64,000 nt of DNA from JAVVVD01 sp036652795 (GTDB lineage Bacteria > Bacillota > Clostridia > Christensenellales > CAG-138). Numbering within the stretch: position 1 is the first letter of the stretch; the number at the start of each line of letters is the position of its first letter. Below the pieces are notes generated by a model. That model was not told where the DNA came from. It saw only the letters and a list, made by a program, of their open reading frames with translations, and made no database searches. This document shows positions 1 to 9,443 of the stretch, one piece after another. Location of the stretch: assembly GCA_036652795.1 (NCBI GenBank), contig JAVVVD010000007.1, positions 21,422 to 85,421 of the forward strand, written 5' to 3'. The position numbers and the translations under genes are program-made.

Positions 1-28
1 GCCGCCCAGTTACTCTGGGCGGCGGCGC
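1..28 (-). terminator. Hairpin downstream of dnaB, cut by window edge
   Basis: A 9-bp GC-rich stem (GCCGCCCAG pairing with CTGGGCGGC around a five-base loop) lies about 55 bp past the dnaB stop. For minus-strand transcription the expected U-run would fall outside the window, so a terminator is inferred, not shown. Confidence 0.5.
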
Positions 29-82
29 TTTGTTATAATACTTGTTAATATATTTTATCTCAAGGCTTTGCGCTTCTACACG

Positions 83-1405
83 TTATTCCTCTCTGTCGGT
101 TCGGTTGGCGAACTTGGCGAAGTTCTCTACCCAGGCAACCTCCACGGTTCCAGTTGGTCCGTTTCTATGCTTTGCAACTATTATCTCCGTTGTATTATCC
201 GCCTCTGTATCGTATACCGCTTGACGGTACAGCAACATTATAACGTCTGCATCCTGCTCTATTGCGCCACTCTCGCGCAGATCGCTCATCATTGGATGGT
301 GATCCTGCCTGGTTTCGGGTCCACGCGAAAGCTGACTTAGCAAAACTATAGGCACCTGAAGCTCACGCGCAAGTATCTTGAGCGAGCGAGTTACCTCGCC
401 TATCTCCGTTACACGGTTCTCGCCGCGGCCCGCCGTCTGCATAAGCTGCAAATAATCTATCACCACAATATCCAGCCCTGCGCGCGATTTCAGCCTGCGG
501 CATTTGCTGCGTATCTCGCCCACGCCAATGCCGCCCGTATCATCGATATATATGTTTGCCCGCGAGAGCGGATCCGTTTTTTCCGCAATGCGCAGCAGCT
601 CCGCATCGGATACGGTTCCGGTCTTTATTTTCTGCATATCCACCTCGGATTCAGCGCATAGCAATCGCGTTACAAGCTGCTCGCGCGGCATTTCAAGGCT
701 AAATATGCATATTGTCTTTTGTGCATATATGGCAGCATACTGTGCTATGCCCAATGCAAAGGCAGTTTTTCCCATTGAGGGGCGGCCTGCGATTATTACA
801 AGGTCGCTCTTTTGCAATCCGCTTGTCAGCTTATCAAGGTCAATGAAGCCCGTTGGCACACCCGTTATTGCGCCCTTTAGCTTCATCAATTCGCCTATGC
901 GCTCGTAGCTTTCAGCCACGGTTTCTGATATATGGCGCATCGCATCCTGCGATTTTTTCATTGAGATGTTGAATATGGCGCGCTCCGCATCATCCATCAT
1001 CACATCTATCGCCTTCTCGCCCACCATTGCATCCTGCGCTATTTCACCGCCGGCATGCACCAGCCTGCGCATTATACTGCGCTCCTCCACTATGCGGATA
1101 TAGTGCGAAATATTGGCCGCGCTTGGCGTAAACAATGAAAGCTCGGTTATGTACACTACCGACCCTACCTGTTCCAGTTTGCCGGCACGCGAAAGCGCAT
1201 CTGTTACCGTAACAGAGTCCACCGCCTCGCCATTTATGTTCAGTTTTGCCATGACTGCAAATATATCCTGGTGCGCGGGCACATAGAAGTCCTCGCTCTT
1301 TAGCGTTTCACAGGCGGCTTCCACCGCATCACGCGAGAGCAACATGCTGCCCAGCACAGATTTTTCGGCCTCAATACTCTGTGGCAATGATCTGGCCTGT
1401 TCCAT
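83..1405 (-). CDS. dnaB: Replicative DNA helicase DnaB
   Basis: Hexameric 5'-3' helicase that unwinds DNA ahead of the replication fork and recruits primase. The 440-residue product has the family's two parts: an N-terminal DnaB domain (about 5-105) and a RecA-like ATPase. The Walker A motif is AGRPSMGKT at 206-214, and the Walker B region (VVIDYLQL) is near 313-320. The length is normal and no intein is inserted. It is the last gene of a yybS-gdpP-rplI-dnaB run, the standard Firmicutes order (dnaB is called dnaC in Bacillus). The gap to rplI is 84 bp. The start follows a GGGAG ribosome site. Confidence 0.97.
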   Translation of the reverse strand: MEQARSLPQSIEAEKSVLGSMLLSRDAVEAACETLKSEDFYVPAHQDIFAVMAKLNINGEAVDSVTVTDALSRAGKLEQVGSVVYITELSLFTPSAANISHYIRIVEERSIMRRLVHAGGEIAQDAMVGEKAIDVMMDDAERAIFNISMKKSQDAMRHISETVAESYERIGELMKLKGAITGVPTGFIDLDKLTSGLQKSDLVIIAGRPSMGKTAFALGIAQYAAIYAQKTICIFSLEMPREQLVTRLLCAESEVDMQKIKTGTVSDAELLRIAEKTDPLSRANIYIDDTGGIGVGEIRSKCRRLKSRAGLDIVVIDYLQLMQTAGRGENRVTEIGEVTRSLKILARELQVPIVLLSQLSRGPETRQDHHPMMSDLRESGAIEQDADVIMLLYRQAVYDTEADNTTEIIVAKHRNGPTGTVEVAWVENFAKFANRTDREE

Positions 1406-1489
1406 ATGGTATCTCCCAACTTATCGCTTTGCCGTCTAAACTCTGCATACGCAATATTCAATTTGCAAGTAATATCTATATATCGCGCG

Positions 1490-1936
1490 TTATAGGGGGA
1501 TTACCTCCACCTTGAACTTCGCATCCGTACGTTCGTACATATGGGCTGTTACCTCAATCATACCCAACGACTTGATTGGCTCATCCAAGCGTATTTTCTT
1601 TTTATCCACCTCTATGCCATACTGGCACTTTAGCCCCTCGGCTATCTCGTTGGCGCCGATTGAGCCAAACAACTTGCCATTTGCGCCTGCCTTGGCCACG
1701 ATCTTCACCGTTAGCCCACTCATATCGCTGGCTAGCTTTTCCGCATTATCGCGCGCCACCTTAAGCTGATGCTGCTTAGCGGACAACTTTATGTTGGCTG
1801 CGTTGATGTTGTTGGCGTCCGCCGGTGCAGCCATCCCTTTAGGGATAAGGAAGTTATGTGCATAACCATCGCTAACAGTAACCACCTGACCTGTCTTTCC
1901 CGTTCCCTTCACATCCTGCAAGAGTAATAATTTCAT
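1490..1936 (-). CDS. rplI: 50S ribosomal protein L9
   Basis: L9 binds 23S rRNA near the L1 stalk and protrudes from the 50S subunit. The 148-residue product matches family length. The N-terminal domain opens with the typical MKLLLLQDVKGTGKTGQVV pattern, followed by the long connecting helix (about 45-75) and the C-terminal domain. The start codon overlaps the gdpP stop as ATGA, so the two are probably translationally coupled. AAAGGAG lies 7 bases upstream. Confidence 0.97.
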   Translation of the reverse strand: MKLLLLQDVKGTGKTGQVVTVSDGYAHNFLIPKGMAAPADANNINAANIKLSAKQHQLKVARDNAEKLASDMSGLTVKIVAKAGANGKLFGSIGANEIAEGLKCQYGIEVDKKKIRLDEPIKSLGMIEVTAHMYERTDAKFKVEVIPL

Positions 1937-3882
1937 GTTTCTGTCTCCTTTATATAAGAATGTATGCTCTCCGTAAGCTGCGCTATTGCATCGTCCATGC
2001 TTACGTCGCGCAGCTGCGCGCCCGCTACCGTAAGATGTCCGCCGCCACCCAGCCTTTCAAGTATCAGTTGTACGCTAATATCCCCCAAGCTACGGCCGCT
2101 TATGTTTATTATATCGCGCTCCGCCGCCAATACGAAAGAGGCGCGTATCCCCTTTATTGAAATCAATTCATCCGCAGCCTGCGCGGCTATCAGTGTTGCG
2201 TTATCCATATCAATGGCGCATGTTGATATGGCTATACCCTTTTCCATCAGTATGGCACTTTCAACCACATCAGAGCGGCAGCGGTAGGTCTGCATATCAT
2301 CCTGAAACATCAGCTTTACAAGGCTGTTGTCCGCGCCGTTGCGTCTCAGATAGCTTGCCGCCTCAAACGTGCGCGCACCGGTGTTAAACGCGAAGTGTTT
2401 AGTATCCAGCGTAATGCCCGCAAGCAGTGCGCAGGATTCAAAACCGTTGGGGTGCATTGTGTCATCAAAGTACTGCAATACCTCTGTCACCATCTCACAT
2501 GTAGATGAGGCGCCCGCCTCGAGATAATTTAGCGTGGGGCTAGCAAGCGCATCCACGCTGCGGCGGTGATGGTCTATCACCACAGTTTTTCCCGCTTGCT
2601 TATACAGCTCAGGGGATATCACCGAGCCTTCGCGCTGAGTATCCACCACCAACACAACCGATCCCGCTCGAAGCAGCTGTTCGGCCTGTTCCGCCGTTTT
2701 TATACTATCCTTATACTGAGGGTTGTTTCGCATAGAGGCAAACACGTTCTCTATCATCGGGTTTGGCTCATCCAGCACCATGTATGCCTTGCAACCCGCA
2801 AAAACAGCGCAGCACATCAATCCCAGCGCCGCACCAACGCAGTCCATATCCGCATGTTTATGGCCCATTACAAATACCTGATCCGAATTTTCCATTAGCT
2901 GGCGCAGTGCCTTGGCAAATAACCGTGCACGCACGCGAGAGCTTTTTGTAGCCACCTGCTGCCTTCCGCCAAAGAAAGAATACGACGCGCCGCGCTTTAC
3001 TATCGCCTGATCCCCGCCACGGCCCAGCGCAAGCTCCATTCCCTGCCGTGCCGATTCATCTGAAAGCGCTATGCGGTTGGCAACGCCTACCGATATTGAC
3101 AGTGTAACCGTTTGATTTGTGCCGGTATCTATCTCGCGCGCCGAATCCAGCAATGGGAAACGCTGTTTTTCCAGCTCGTTTAGCTTTTTTGCCTCAAACA
3201 CCACAAAAAACTTTGACGTATCGTATCTGCGGTATATGCCCTCTATAGTGCTTGCAAACGCGCTTACTAGCTTTTCCACCTCTGAGAGCACGGCGTTTTT
3301 ATGAAACTGCTTGTCGGCATTAAGCTCCTCATAGTTATCCACATATATCAGTGCCACCGTTGGCATCTGCTCCTCATAGAGGCGCGAATAGTGCAACGCC
3401 TCTGTTCGATCCATCCAGTATTGAAATGTAAGCGGCTGCGCATTTTTATGGCTCCGTTCCACCGGCATGCTTGTCACTTGAAAATTGCGCCCGTTAAATT
3501 CGATATTAAGCTTGCTGGTAATCACGCTTGGGTCTGTTCCCGGCATCAATTTGCGTATGTCATGTCCGGCATACATATCATCCAACGCCTGGTTTGACCA
3601 TATTATGTGACCGCTTTTATTGTATATCAGCGCCGGCAGATTTACTTTGTTGATTATTTCGCCCGCTACGCTCTCATTTTGCCTAAACACGTCATCCAGT
3701 GCGGCGATGTTGGCCTTGCTGTAAACATGCAACAGAATTATTCCAAACAAAAAGGTCGCCGCGCTCAAAATACACATTGCTGCGCCTATCCAAATCGGCT
3801 TAACAAAATACACCAGTGCCGCGCTGGCCACCGCAGCAATAATACTTAATGGTATCAGTGCGATATGTGGTTTTGTTCGCAT
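1933..3882 (-). CDS. gdpP: Cyclic-di-AMP phosphodiesterase GdpP (YybT family)
   Basis: Membrane-bound enzyme that hydrolyses the second messenger c-di-AMP, affecting potassium balance, cell-wall stress and beta-lactam tolerance. The 649-residue product has two N-terminal membrane segments (about 8-52), a PAS-like region, a degenerate GGDEF domain, and C-terminal DHH/DHHA1 domains. Phosphodiesterase motifs are visible: MGHKHADMDCVGAA, VVDTQ, IDHHRR and GGGGHLTVAGA. The GGDEF signature itself is not intact, as is usual in this family. It lies between yybS and rplI, its conserved place in Firmicutes. An AGGAGG site precedes the start. Confidence 0.94.
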   Translation of the reverse strand: MRTKPHIALIPLSIIAAVASAALVYFVKPIWIGAAMCILSAATFLFGIILLHVYSKANIAALDDVFRQNESVAGEIINKVNLPALIYNKSGHIIWSNQALDDMYAGHDIRKLMPGTDPSVITSKLNIEFNGRNFQVTSMPVERSHKNAQPLTFQYWMDRTEALHYSRLYEEQMPTVALIYVDNYEELNADKQFHKNAVLSEVEKLVSAFASTIEGIYRRYDTSKFFVVFEAKKLNELEKQRFPLLDSAREIDTGTNQTVTLSISVGVANRIALSDESARQGMELALGRGGDQAIVKRGASYSFFGGRQQVATKSSRVRARLFAKALRQLMENSDQVFVMGHKHADMDCVGAALGLMCCAVFAGCKAYMVLDEPNPMIENVFASMRNNPQYKDSIKTAEQAEQLLRAGSVVLVVDTQREGSVISPELYKQAGKTVVIDHHRRSVDALASPTLNYLEAGASSTCEMVTEVLQYFDDTMHPNGFESCALLAGITLDTKHFAFNTGARTFEAASYLRRNGADNSLVKLMFQDDMQTYRCRSDVVESAILMEKGIAISTCAIDMDNATLIAAQAADELISIKGIRASFVLAAERDIINISGRSLGDISVQLILERLGGGGHLTVAGAQLRDVSMDDAIAQLTESIHSYIKETET

Positions 3883-3919
3883 GTGTCCTCCTGTCTATAC
3901 CTTTGTACGCAATGTGCTT

Positions 3920-4882
3920 TTACCGTTGGGCGATGTTGTCTATATATTTTTTGCGTATATGGAATATCCTATCCGCCATCCCGATTATTGCAAGCCCGAT
4001 GATGCTGTATGGCATCATCAACGCAACGGCTGCGTACACCACAATACGGATAAGTGCACCCGAGCCTGCGCGCACCGAAGCTATAAATTCAAAAAAGCAC
4101 ATCCCGCTTAGCGCGAACGGACCTACCAATATAGTTTGCACAGCAACGCTTATTGCCGCCGCGTTTATCATCCCTCTATTTGTAACTATCATCGCGCCCA
4201 GCAGCAGTATCAGCGCGCCCCATGTAAAGCTGCGAGAGAGCTGCCACAGGCGAAATGGCGCCATAGGTTTTAGTTCTTTTACCGTGCGCCTTGATAGCGC
4301 ATAGGCGATAATGTAGTTTGCAAAACCCGCTACCATCGCCGCGCCTACAAGCAGCATCGTTGCCATTTCCGGTACCATTGATGGCAGCAGCTGTATGTAT
4401 TCGAGTGCATCCGCCATGCCCACTGGCACTTCGCTCATTGATTTAAACACGGCGGTAAGGCTTTCTACTATGCTTACCATGCCCTCTGTAAGCAGCGCAA
4501 ACGGATCCTTGCCCGCCAATAGCGACGGCAAGCACAGCAACAGATATCCGCCCAGTGCCAGCGCGCCCGAAGCTGCGGCCACGCCCACACGATGCGGCTG
4601 TTTTTTGTTGATTACCAGTGCTATTATAACTGCGGCCGGCGCGAATATTGCTATATCATACAGCGCAGAAACGATTACGCCCCCGCAGCCCGTATATACG
4701 CCTATAGCCGCGGCAGCAAGCGCTATTGCAAAACATACATTCCCCCACGCAACTGCCACAAACGCCAAAAACGCTGGCAGCAACAGCAGCAGCAGCGGCA
4801 CATACGCGCCCAAAAACGCCGCGCTGCCTATGAGCGCCGCGAAGAGTATATGCATAAATGATACTTTACGTTCTTTTTCCAA
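3920..4882 (-). CDS. yybS: YybS-like DUF2232 membrane protein
   Basis: Integral membrane protein of unknown function, 320 residues with about eight hydrophobic segments and short charged N- and C-termini. The assignment to the YybS/DUF2232 family rests on hydropathy plus its position directly upstream of gdpP and rplI, where this family is found in many Firmicutes. It starts at TTG, 10 bases after GGAG. The gene begins just after the rpsR terminator, so it may have its own promoter or depend on read-through. Confidence 0.75.
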   Translation of the reverse strand: MEKERKVSFMHILFAALIGSAAFLGAYVPLLLLLLPAFLAFVAVAWGNVCFAIALAAAAIGVYTGCGGVIVSALYDIAIFAPAAVIIALVINKKQPHRVGVAAASGALALGGYLLLCLPSLLAGKDPFALLTEGMVSIVESLTAVFKSMSEVPVGMADALEYIQLLPSMVPEMATMLLVGAAMVAGFANYIIAYALSRRTVKELKPMAPFRLWQLSRSFTWGALILLLGAMIVTNRGMINAAAISVAVQTILVGPFALSGMCFFEFIASVRAGSGALIRIVVYAAVALMMPYSIIGLAIIGMADRIFHIRKKYIDNIAQR

Positions 4883-4949
4883 CTCTTTTATTCTCCAATA
4901 TTTATATATACGTCTCTATTTTATATCACAATACTATTAAACACAACAT

Positions 4950-4984
4950 AAAAAGCCCCCATGTGTACGCATGAGGGCTTTTTT
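4950..4984 (-). terminator. Rho-independent terminator after rpsR
   Basis: A 9-bp stem (4955-4963 with 4970-4978) is flanked by runs of A and T on both sides. Read on the minus strand it ends in five U's. It closes the rpsF-ssb-rpsR operon 33 bp after the rpsR stop. Confidence 0.9.
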
Positions 4985-5016
4985 ACTAACGAACTTCCAA
5001 AGAAGTAGTATTTTAT

Positions 5017-5262
5017 TTAGTCTGCCACATACGGCAGCAGTGCCATTATGCGTGCGCGCTTGATAGCGATTGCCAGTTCGCGCTGATGCTTGGCGCATAC
5101 ACCGCTCATACGGCGGGGCATGATCTTGCCACGCTCGGTCACGTACTTGCGCAGCCTCGAAATGTCCTTATAGTCGATATGGTCAAGCTTATCCACGCAG
5201 AAACCACAAACCTTACGTCTACCCTTGCGCATTCCGCGGGGCTTCATCTTGCGATCCTCCAT
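5017..5262 (-). CDS. rpsR: 30S ribosomal protein S18, zinc-ligand (C+) form
   Basis: S18 binds the 16S rRNA platform as a heterodimer with S6. The 81-residue product has the conserved RGKIMPRR and [12 protein letters not shown] stretches. It keeps a potential zinc site, C19-x2-C22 plus C56 and H59, like the C+ paralogue; Bacillus S18 lacks these ligands. The neighbouring L33 also has four cysteines. Third gene of rpsF-ssb-rpsR, preceded by AAAGGAG and followed by a strong terminator. Confidence 0.97.
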   Translation of the reverse strand: MEDRKMKPRGMRKGRRKVCGFCVDKLDHIDYKDISRLRKYVTERGKIMPRRMSGVCAKHQRELAIAIKRARIMALLPYVAD

Positions 5263-5307
5263 GATATATCTCCTTTCTGATTATTTTGCGGGCGCTTTGA
5301 TCAACCA

Positions 5308-5733
5308 TTAAAACGGGAGATCGTCGTCCTGCACATCCACAAACCCATCAGCCGCATTTGACTGCGGCGCAAAGGGCTCAGCCGGCGTTGAATAGTTTCC
5401 ACCGCCGCCGCTTTCTTGCCGCGGGGTGAGGAACTCAATATCGTCAGCGATTATTTCAGTCACAGTGCGTTTTGTGCCATCCTTGGCCTCATAGCTGCGG
5501 TTTTGCACCTCGCCTACTACGCAGACCTTGCGGCCCTTAGCAAGGTATTTGCCGCACAGCTCGCCTAGCTGCCGCCATGCCACGATATTAAAAAAATCCG
5601 TGACCTTTTCACCCGCCTGATTTGAGAATTTGCGGTTAACAGCAATCGAAAACGAGCATACGTTTGTTCCACTGCCTGTAGTGCGCACCTCAGGATCACG
5701 CGTTAGGTTGCCAATTAGGATAACTTTATTCAT
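5308..5733 (-). CDS. ssb: Single-stranded DNA-binding protein
   Basis: Coats single-stranded DNA during replication and repair and recruits partner enzymes through its C-terminal tip. The 141-residue product has an OB-fold domain at about 1-105, starting MNKVILIGNLTRDPE. A glycine- and proline-rich linker follows, then the acidic tip DDDLPF that binds partner proteins. It lies between rpsF and rpsR in the conserved operon, 29 bp after the rpsF stop. Confidence 0.96.
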   Translation of the reverse strand: MNKVILIGNLTRDPEVRTTGSGTNVCSFSIAVNRKFSNQAGEKVTDFFNIVAWRQLGELCGKYLAKGRKVCVVGEVQNRSYEAKDGTKRTVTEIIADDIEFLTPRQESGGGGNYSTPAEPFAPQSNAADGFVDVQDDDLPF

Positions 5734-5762
5734 GCACCATCCATCCCTTCAGTTCTATACCG

Positions 5763-6050
5763 TTACGCTTCGCGGCGTACTACCATGAAGCGGATGATCT
5801 TCTCATCGTTTTTGAAGTTACGCTCCAGCTCCATTGGGAGCTCGGGCGCGGCTTCAAAGTTAACAAGCACATAGTAACCCTCGGTCTTGTATTTGATGGG
5901 ATAGGCAAGCTGCTTCTTTCCCCATTCGTCCACATTACCGATCTCACCGCCGTTTGCAGTGATTATGCCGGAAAACTTCTCGATTATGGCGTGGTTAGCC
6001 TCCTCTTCAAGCTCAGGCGTGATGATATACAATGCTTCGTACTTATTCAC
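5763..6050 (-). CDS. rpsF: 30S ribosomal protein S6
   Basis: S6 pairs with S18 on the platform of the 30S subunit. The frame is open from a GTG at 6059, but that codon overlaps the ribosome site AAGGAGG (6059-6065). The GTG at 6050, eight bases after it, is the better start and gives MNKYEALYII and 95 residues, the usual Firmicutes length. The C-terminus has the conserved IIRFMVVRRE. First gene of rpsF-ssb-rpsR. Confidence 0.95.
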   Translation of the reverse strand: MNKYEALYIITPELEEEANHAIIEKFSGIITANGGEIGNVDEWGKKQLAYPIKYKTEGYYVLVNFEAAPELPMELERNFKNDEKIIRFMVVRREA

Positions 6051-6118
6051 ACGTTTCACCTCCTTATGGTCTATTGGCCCTATCTCGCTGGATAGAGCAA
6101 GAAGAACGTTAGCAAATC

Positions 6119-6148
6119 ATTATAGCATAACGATAAATACTATTGCAA
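6119..6148 (-). promoter_or_regulatory. Promoter of rpsF-ssb-rpsR
   Basis: TATAAT (6119-6124 on the complement) carries the extended TGC in front. TTGCAA lies 18 bp upstream (6143-6148). A leader of about 60 bases separates it from rpsF and contains a small hairpin, CTATC/GATAG. Confidence 0.75.
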
Positions 6149-6203
6149 GTATGATAATACACTGAAAATTAGTGCCTTCTACCTTGCCGCACCAGCTATA
6201 CGT

Positions 6204-7664
6204 TTATCCCTTCCCTGCTTTCAGCCTGCATAGCGCAGCTTCCATTCTGCTTAGCGTCTCTTTTCGGCCAAGCAGCACCGCTATCTCAATCGCTCCGCCC
6301 GGCGTAACCGCTTTGCCGGCCATAGCTATACGTACCGGCCAAAGCAACGTGCCGTTCTTCATGTCCTGCGCTTGCGCCGTACCCATTAGCAGCGCGTGCA
6401 ACGCGTCCTCAGTCCATTCCGGCAGTTCACGCAGCTTTGGCAACACCAGCTCCAGAACTCCGCGGCTAACATCTGCATCGGTCTTAGATTTTTTATTTGT
6501 AAATAGTTCAAGGTCAAATTCTTCATCGTATGATGCAAGGAAATCCACCATATCCGGTATCTGGCAAAACACTTCAACGCGCGGCTGCAAAATGCGGCAC
6601 AGCACATCGCTATTCATATGCGCGATACCCGCTTGTTTGTAATATGGCGCGGCGTGCGCAGTGAATTCCTGCGCATCCAGCTCGCGTATATACTGCGCGT
6701 TAAGCCATGTGAGCTTGGCGGGATCAAATATAGCCGGGGATTTGCTCATTCCCTGCACCGAAAACGTCTCGCATAGCTCGCTTAACGTAAATCTCTCGCG
6801 CTCATCGCCGGGATTCCAGCCCAGTAACGCAATATAGTTGACTATCGCTTCTTTTAAGTAGCCCTTGTTTATGAAATCCTCATACGAAGCATCACCGTCG
6901 CGTTTGCTAAGTTTATGCTGCGCATCCCGCATTATCGGCGTCATATGGATATACTGCGGTATTTCCCAGCCAAACGCTTCATACAGCAGATTATATTTGG
7001 GCGCGGACGCAAGGTATTCCATTCCGCGCATAACATGGCTGATCTCCATCAGGTGATCATCTACCACATTGGCGAAGTTATATGTCGGCATACCGTCCGC
7101 CTTAATAAGCACATTATCGTCCAATTCAGAGTTGTTTACCGTGATCGTGCCAAATATCAGGTCTGTAAAGGATGTTGTTCCCTCTGTAGGCACGTTTTGG
7201 CGTATCACATATGGCCGCCCCTGCGCCATGTATTCACGCTGCTCGCTCTCATCCATGTGCAGGCAATGCTTATCGTATTTGAATGTTTCACCCTTGGCCT
7301 GCGCGGCCGCGCGGCGCTCATCCAGCTCTTCCTTGGTGCAAAAGCAGCGGTATGCATGTCCGCTTTTGATTAGCATTTGCGCATATGGAAGATACATCGC
7401 TTTGCGCTCGCTCTGCACATACGGACCATAGTCCCCGCCCACATCCGGCCCTTCATCCCAACTCATGCCCACATCCTTGAGGGTGCGATATATAAGCTCG
7501 GTGGCGCCATCGATAAAGCGCTCCTGATCCGTATCCTCTATACGCAGCAAAAACTTGCCGCCTTGGGATTTTGCAAACAAATAGGCATACAGCCCACTGC
7601 GAAGATTGCCTATATGCATATAGCCCGTAGGGCTTGGCGCAAAGCGCGTGCGTACCTGTGTCAT
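6204..7664 (-). CDS. gltX: Glutamyl-tRNA synthetase
   Basis: Class I aminoacyl-tRNA synthetase that charges tRNA-Glu. The 486-residue product has the ATP-binding HIGN at 17-20 (HIGH motif) and KLSKR at 251-255 (KMSKS motif), followed by a C-terminal anticodon-binding helical domain. Length is normal. A separate glutaminyl-tRNA synthetase lies directly upstream, so this enzyme need not mischarge tRNA-Gln. A weak AAAGGA ribosome site stands 12 bases before the ATG. Confidence 0.96.
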   Translation of the reverse strand: MTQVRTRFAPSPTGYMHIGNLRSGLYAYLFAKSQGGKFLLRIEDTDQERFIDGATELIYRTLKDVGMSWDEGPDVGGDYGPYVQSERKAMYLPYAQMLIKSGHAYRCFCTKEELDERRAAAQAKGETFKYDKHCLHMDESEQREYMAQGRPYVIRQNVPTEGTTSFTDLIFGTITVNNSELDDNVLIKADGMPTYNFANVVDDHLMEISHVMRGMEYLASAPKYNLLYEAFGWEIPQYIHMTPIMRDAQHKLSKRDGDASYEDFINKGYLKEAIVNYIALLGWNPGDERERFTLSELCETFSVQGMSKSPAIFDPAKLTWLNAQYIRELDAQEFTAHAAPYYKQAGIAHMNSDVLCRILQPRVEVFCQIPDMVDFLASYDEEFDLELFTNKKSKTDADVSRGVLELVLPKLRELPEWTEDALHALLMGTAQAQDMKNGTLLWPVRIAMAGKAVTPGGAIEIAVLLGRKETLSRMEAALCRLKAGKG

Positions 7665-7736
7665 GGTGTTAAAAATCCTTTCGTTGGGGTATTCTTCCTT
7701 CAGCCTTTTATAATTGCTTCATGGCACGGCTTTTCG

Positions 7737-9374
7737 TTACATTTTAAAGCTGTCCTTTAAGCCTACCGTGCGGTTGAACACCGGTTTTTCCGCCGTATGA
7801 TCAATATCCGCTGCAAAATAGCCCACCCGCATAAACTGGAAGCGATCTCCCGGGGCGGCCTTAGCCAGCTCATTTTCCACAAAGCCGTGCTTTATCTGCA
7901 ATGAATCCGGATTCATAAGCTGCGTAAAGTCCTTATCCGCATCCTCATCTGTTGCCGTTAGCATCAGCGGCTCGTACAGGCGGAATTCCGCCGGCACGGC
8001 ATTATCCGGCAGCCAATGTAGCGTACCCTTTACCTTTCGCTCGCACTCGCCGCTTTTTGTAGCCGGATCATATGTGCAATAAATTGTGGTAACAAGCCCC
8101 GCCTCATCCACATCGTAGTTTTCACACTTTACAATATACGCACCCTTTAGGCGCACTTCACCGCCCGGTTTAAGGCGGAAGAACTTGCCTGGCGGATCTA
8201 TCGCAAAATCCTCGCGCTCGATATACAGCTCGCGGCCAAAGCGCACGCTATGTGCGCCGGCCTCTCCGCCGGGCAGGTTTTCTATTTCAACATCCTCGTA
8301 GCGGCCCGCTTCCCAGTTGGTTACAACCAGCCTGATTGGCGAAATCACTGCCATCATACGGTATGCGCTGGCGTTTAAATCCTCACGCACACAATGCTCC
8401 AGCATGGCGGTATCCACCGTTGAATCCGCCTTGGATACGCCCACTCGCGCAAGAAAATCGCGTATTGCCTCCGGCGTATAGCCTCTGCGGCGCATGCCGC
8501 ACAGCGTTGGCATACGCGGATCATCCCAGCCGGAAACATATCCTTCCTCAACAAGGCGGCGCAGATAGCGCTTGCTCATTATCGTATTTGTCAGGTTAAG
8601 TCTGGCAAACTCTATCTGACGCGGTTTATTTTCAAACTCGCACTGTTCCACCACCCAGTCATACAGTGGGCGGTGCGCCTCGTATTCAAGCGAGCAGAGC
8701 GAATGCGTTATACCCTCTATCGCGTCCTGGATTGGGTGTGCAAAGTCATACATCGGGTATATGCACCACTTATCGCCCGTCTGGTGGTGCGCCATGTGCA
8801 ATATGCGATAAAGCGCAGGGTCGCGCATATTTATGTTTGGTGAAGCCATATCGATCTTAGCGCGCAGCGTCCGCGACCCGTCCGCAAACTCGCCCGCCTT
8901 CATGCGGGAAAACAGCTCGAGATTCTCATCCACACTGCGGCTGCGGAACGGACTTTCCTTGCCTGCCTCCGTAAGCGTACCGCGATATTCACGCATATCG
9001 TCCTTGCTCAGGTCGTCCACATAGGCCACACCTTTTTTTATCAGCTTTACGGCAAGCTCATAGCACTGGCCAAAATAATCCGAACCGAATTTGAGCTCTG
9101 CCCATTCAAAGCCCAACCAGTTGATATCATATTTGATTGCCTCAACATACTCCGCATCCTCTTTGGTCGGGTTTGTATCGTCAAAGCGCAAATTGCATGT
9201 GCCGCCGTATTTTTTGGCCATGCCGAAATCTATGCACAGCGCCTTGGCGTGTCCAATATGCAGATAACCGTTAGGCTCTGGCGGAAAGCGGGTGGTTATG
9301 CGGTTTTGCTTTGTGCGCATATCCTCCTCTATAAATTCCTCAATGAAATTTTTTGCTGCCTTGAGTTCTTCCAT
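7737..9374 (-). CDS. glnS: Glutaminyl-tRNA synthetase
   Basis: Charges tRNA-Gln directly. The 545-residue product shows [16 protein letters not shown] (HIGH at 39-42) and MSKR at 266-269, then the two beta-barrel anticodon-binding domains typical of bacterial GlnRS. Most Firmicutes lack GlnRS and use GatCAB amidation, so its presence marks a lineage with this transferred gene. No YqeY-type C-terminal extension is present. GGAGG lies 7 bases upstream, with a near-consensus promoter before it. Confidence 0.97.
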   Translation of the reverse strand: MEELKAAKNFIEEFIEEDMRTKQNRITTRFPPEPNGYLHIGHAKALCIDFGMAKKYGGTCNLRFDDTNPTKEDAEYVEAIKYDINWLGFEWAELKFGSDYFGQCYELAVKLIKKGVAYVDDLSKDDMREYRGTLTEAGKESPFRSRSVDENLELFSRMKAGEFADGSRTLRAKIDMASPNINMRDPALYRILHMAHHQTGDKWCIYPMYDFAHPIQDAIEGITHSLCSLEYEAHRPLYDWVVEQCEFENKPRQIEFARLNLTNTIMSKRYLRRLVEEGYVSGWDDPRMPTLCGMRRRGYTPEAIRDFLARVGVSKADSTVDTAMLEHCVREDLNASAYRMMAVISPIRLVVTNWEAGRYEDVEIENLPGGEAGAHSVRFGRELYIEREDFAIDPPGKFFRLKPGGEVRLKGAYIVKCENYDVDEAGLVTTIYCTYDPATKSGECERKVKGTLHWLPDNAVPAEFRLYEPLMLTATDEDADKDFTQLMNPDSLQIKHGFVENELAKAAPGDRFQFMRVGYFAADIDHTAEKPVFNRTVGLKDSFKM

Positions 9375-9406
9375 CTTTTTGCCCTCCGATTATATTTTCA
9401 ATTTTT

Positions 9407-9435
9407 ATTATCATGATTATGTGATGCCCTGTCAA
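9407..9435 (-). promoter_or_regulatory. Promoter of glnS-gltX
   Basis: TTGACA (9430-9435) and GATAAT (9407-9412), both read on the complement, are separated by exactly 17 bp. The promoter lies between the stop of the PrdX-like gene and glnS. Confidence 0.8.
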
Positions 9436-9443
9436 GGAGTCGC

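Noticed and set aside
3335..3345. DnaA box inside gdpP
   Set aside because: TTATCCACA occurs alone within coding sequence here and again inside the 53099-53662 gene; isolated copies are expected by chance.
6051..6118. S6:S18-type ribosomal leader before rpsF
   Set aside because: A small hairpin is present, but I could not match the known conserved bulge, so no riboregulator is called.
7665..7736. T-box leader before gltX
   Set aside because: The gap is only 72 bp and no T-box sequence or specifier stem is seen; the same holds for glnS and lysS.
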